Assembly: GCA_031270565.1 (NCBI GenBank)
Contig: JAISXJ010000186.1
Span: 1 to 16,106 of the forward strand
Length of the DNA: 16,106 nt
From: Prevotellaceae bacterium
GTDB lineage: Bacteria; Bacteroidota; Bacteroidia; Bacteroidales; Paludibacteraceae
Direction: 5' to 3'
Part shown: positions 15,686 to 16,106 of the stretch, piece by piece
Numbering within the stretch: the stretch's first letter is position 1
How the letters are laid out: every line of letters starts with the position of its first letter
Made by a program: the position numbers and the translations under genes
Notes under the pieces: generated by a model
What the model was told of the DNA's origin: nothing
The model's input: only the letters and a program-made list of their open reading frames with translations
Database searches by the model: none

Positions 15686-15890
15686 AGTCCTGCCTTTGGC
15701 TTCCCAGACTGCCTGCAAGGCAGAATTTTCATAACCGCAGGTCAGCGACCTGCGGAAAACGACGCCCTCCTATCCACTGCCTGAAAGGCAGGACTGGTGG
15801 AGTGAATCACTATAAAAGTATATGCCCTAACGGGCAAAAACGCCTGCTTAAAGCCGTTTTTTTCTATTGATATTGAAGCCGTAAACGGCT
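15686..15890. repeat. REP-like hairpin cluster
   Basis: Six inverted repeats in about 200 bases with no gene. CTGCC-TGCAA-GGCAG (15709-15723); CCGCAGGTC-AGC-GACCTGCGG (15735-15755, 9 perfect pairs); CTGCC-TGAAA-GGCAG (15777-15791); TGCCC-TAAC-GGGCA (15823-15836); AGCCG-TAAA-CGGCT (15777+100, that is 15877-15890); and an 11-bp outer pair, AGTCCTGCCTT (15686-15696) with AAGGCAGGACT (15785-15795), enclosing the first two. Clusters of short GC-rich hairpins like this occur in Bacteroidota and are often linked to RAYT/Y1-type transposases; no such gene is in this window. The link to RAYT is inference. Confidence 0.75.
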
Positions 15891-15903
15891 AATAGCGCAC
15901 ATT

Positions 15904-15931
15904 ATTCACTATGCACTATTCGTTATTCACT
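15904..15931. repeat. Degenerate heptamer repeat, ATTCACT type, four units
   Basis: Units ATTCACT, ATGCACT, ATTCGTT, ATTCACT follow each other with a strict 7-bp period, ending 10 bases before a TATCTTTG box. The -33 position of that promoter would fall inside the array. Confidence 0.7.
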
Positions 15932-15941
15932 AAAAAAGTAT

Positions 15942-15949
15942 TATCTTTG
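15942..15949 (+). promoter_or_regulatory. Promoter reading toward the right edge
   Basis: TATCTTTG matches TAnnTTTG exactly and continues CCGCCGA, identical over 15 bases to the promoter at 10893-10879. The expected start is near 15955, about 33 bases before the ATG at 15988. No TTG is visible at -33. Confidence 0.65.
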
Positions 15950-15987
15950 CCGCCGATATTGTACACATCTAAAATCAATACAAAACA

Positions 15988-16106
15988 ATGCTTACATCTG
16001 GGATTCTATATTTACCATTTTTGCAGATTAGACGGTTTAACCGGCTAAAAGTAAGTTCGTTACAAAAGCCCCCCCCCGTATTCGCCTTAACTCCTTGTAT
16101 TCAAGG
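15988..16106 (+). CDS. Possible gene start, cut by the window edge, with a nine-C tract
   Basis: An ATG preceded by an A-rich leader (ACAAAACA) and a good promoter opens a frame of 39 codons that runs off the right edge. The product, beginning MLTSGILYLPFLQIRRF, is not recognised. A run of nine C (16069-16077) encodes PPP at about residues 28-30. With eight C the frame would stop within a few codons (at TAA near 16085); with ten it would stay open to the edge in another frame. This suits slipped-strand phase variation, but a short untranslated leader and a chance open frame are just as possible. Confidence 0.3.
   Translation, partial: MLTSGILYLPFLQIRRFNRLKVSSLQKPPPVFALTPCIQ

Noticed and set aside
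15631..15931. Repeats considered as a CRISPR array
   Set aside because: Units are 7 bp without spacers, and the hairpins differ in sequence; no cas gene nearby.

Overview
The window looks like chromosomal DNA of an uncultured or little-studied Bacteroidota, most likely order Bacteroidales. Reasons: the HtpG protein closely matches the Bacteroides type; start codons lack Shine-Dalgarno sequences and sit in A-rich leaders; exact copies of the Bacteroidota -7 box TAnnTTTG lie upstream of several genes; and the lipoproteins carry DUF5689, DUF6359-like and choice-of-anchor domains next to a TonB-dependent receptor. No rRNA, tRNA, CRISPR array, intact transposase or phage gene was seen.

Layout. 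(1) 183-641, minus: a small lipoprotein of unknown function. (2) 809-6237, minus: a three-gene cell-envelope operon read from a TACCTTTG promoter near 6285, in the order TonB-dependent receptor, DUF5689 lipoprotein, Ig-like/DUF6359-like/choice-of-anchor-J lipoprotein. It ends at a strong intrinsic terminator at 757-793. (3) 6238-6662: a long intergenic region, then htpG on plus (6663-8732). (4) 8741-8870: an imperfect palindrome of about 130 bp, then a terminator for the next gene. (5) 8977-10587, minus: a secreted mosaic protein with a laminin-G/concanavalin-like domain. (6) 10588-11080: an unusually busy intergenic region holding a promoter, a long RNA hairpin and an intrinsic terminator (a candidate noncoding RNA or attenuator), plus a separate REP-like palindrome. 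(7) 11081-14419, plus: a very large NtrY-type membrane histidine kinase, overlapping by 4 bp at its 3' end with (8) a convergent metal/cobalamin-type ABC substrate-binding lipoprotein (14416-15552, minus). (9) 15553-16106: promoters, two heptamer tandem-repeat arrays, a REP-like hairpin cluster and a possible gene start that runs off the edge and contains a nine-C tract.

How the parts fit: most of the window serves the cell envelope. The receptor/lipoprotein operon probably captures and imports a ligand that cannot be named from sequence. The lone substrate-binding lipoprotein points to uptake of an iron chelate or corrinoid. The histidine kinase probably senses an envelope or membrane condition, but no response regulator is in view. 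HtpG is the only clear housekeeping gene.

The most promising undescribed item is the RNA at about 10665-10880 (minus). It has a textbook promoter and terminator, and a 101-nt hairpin whose internal loop carries ACUUUGCA, close to the -7 promoter box. It could be a 6S-like RNA or a switch in front of the secreted protein gene. A second theme is the number of short repeats: three separate 7-bp-period arrays and at least three palindrome types, all in intergenic DNA.
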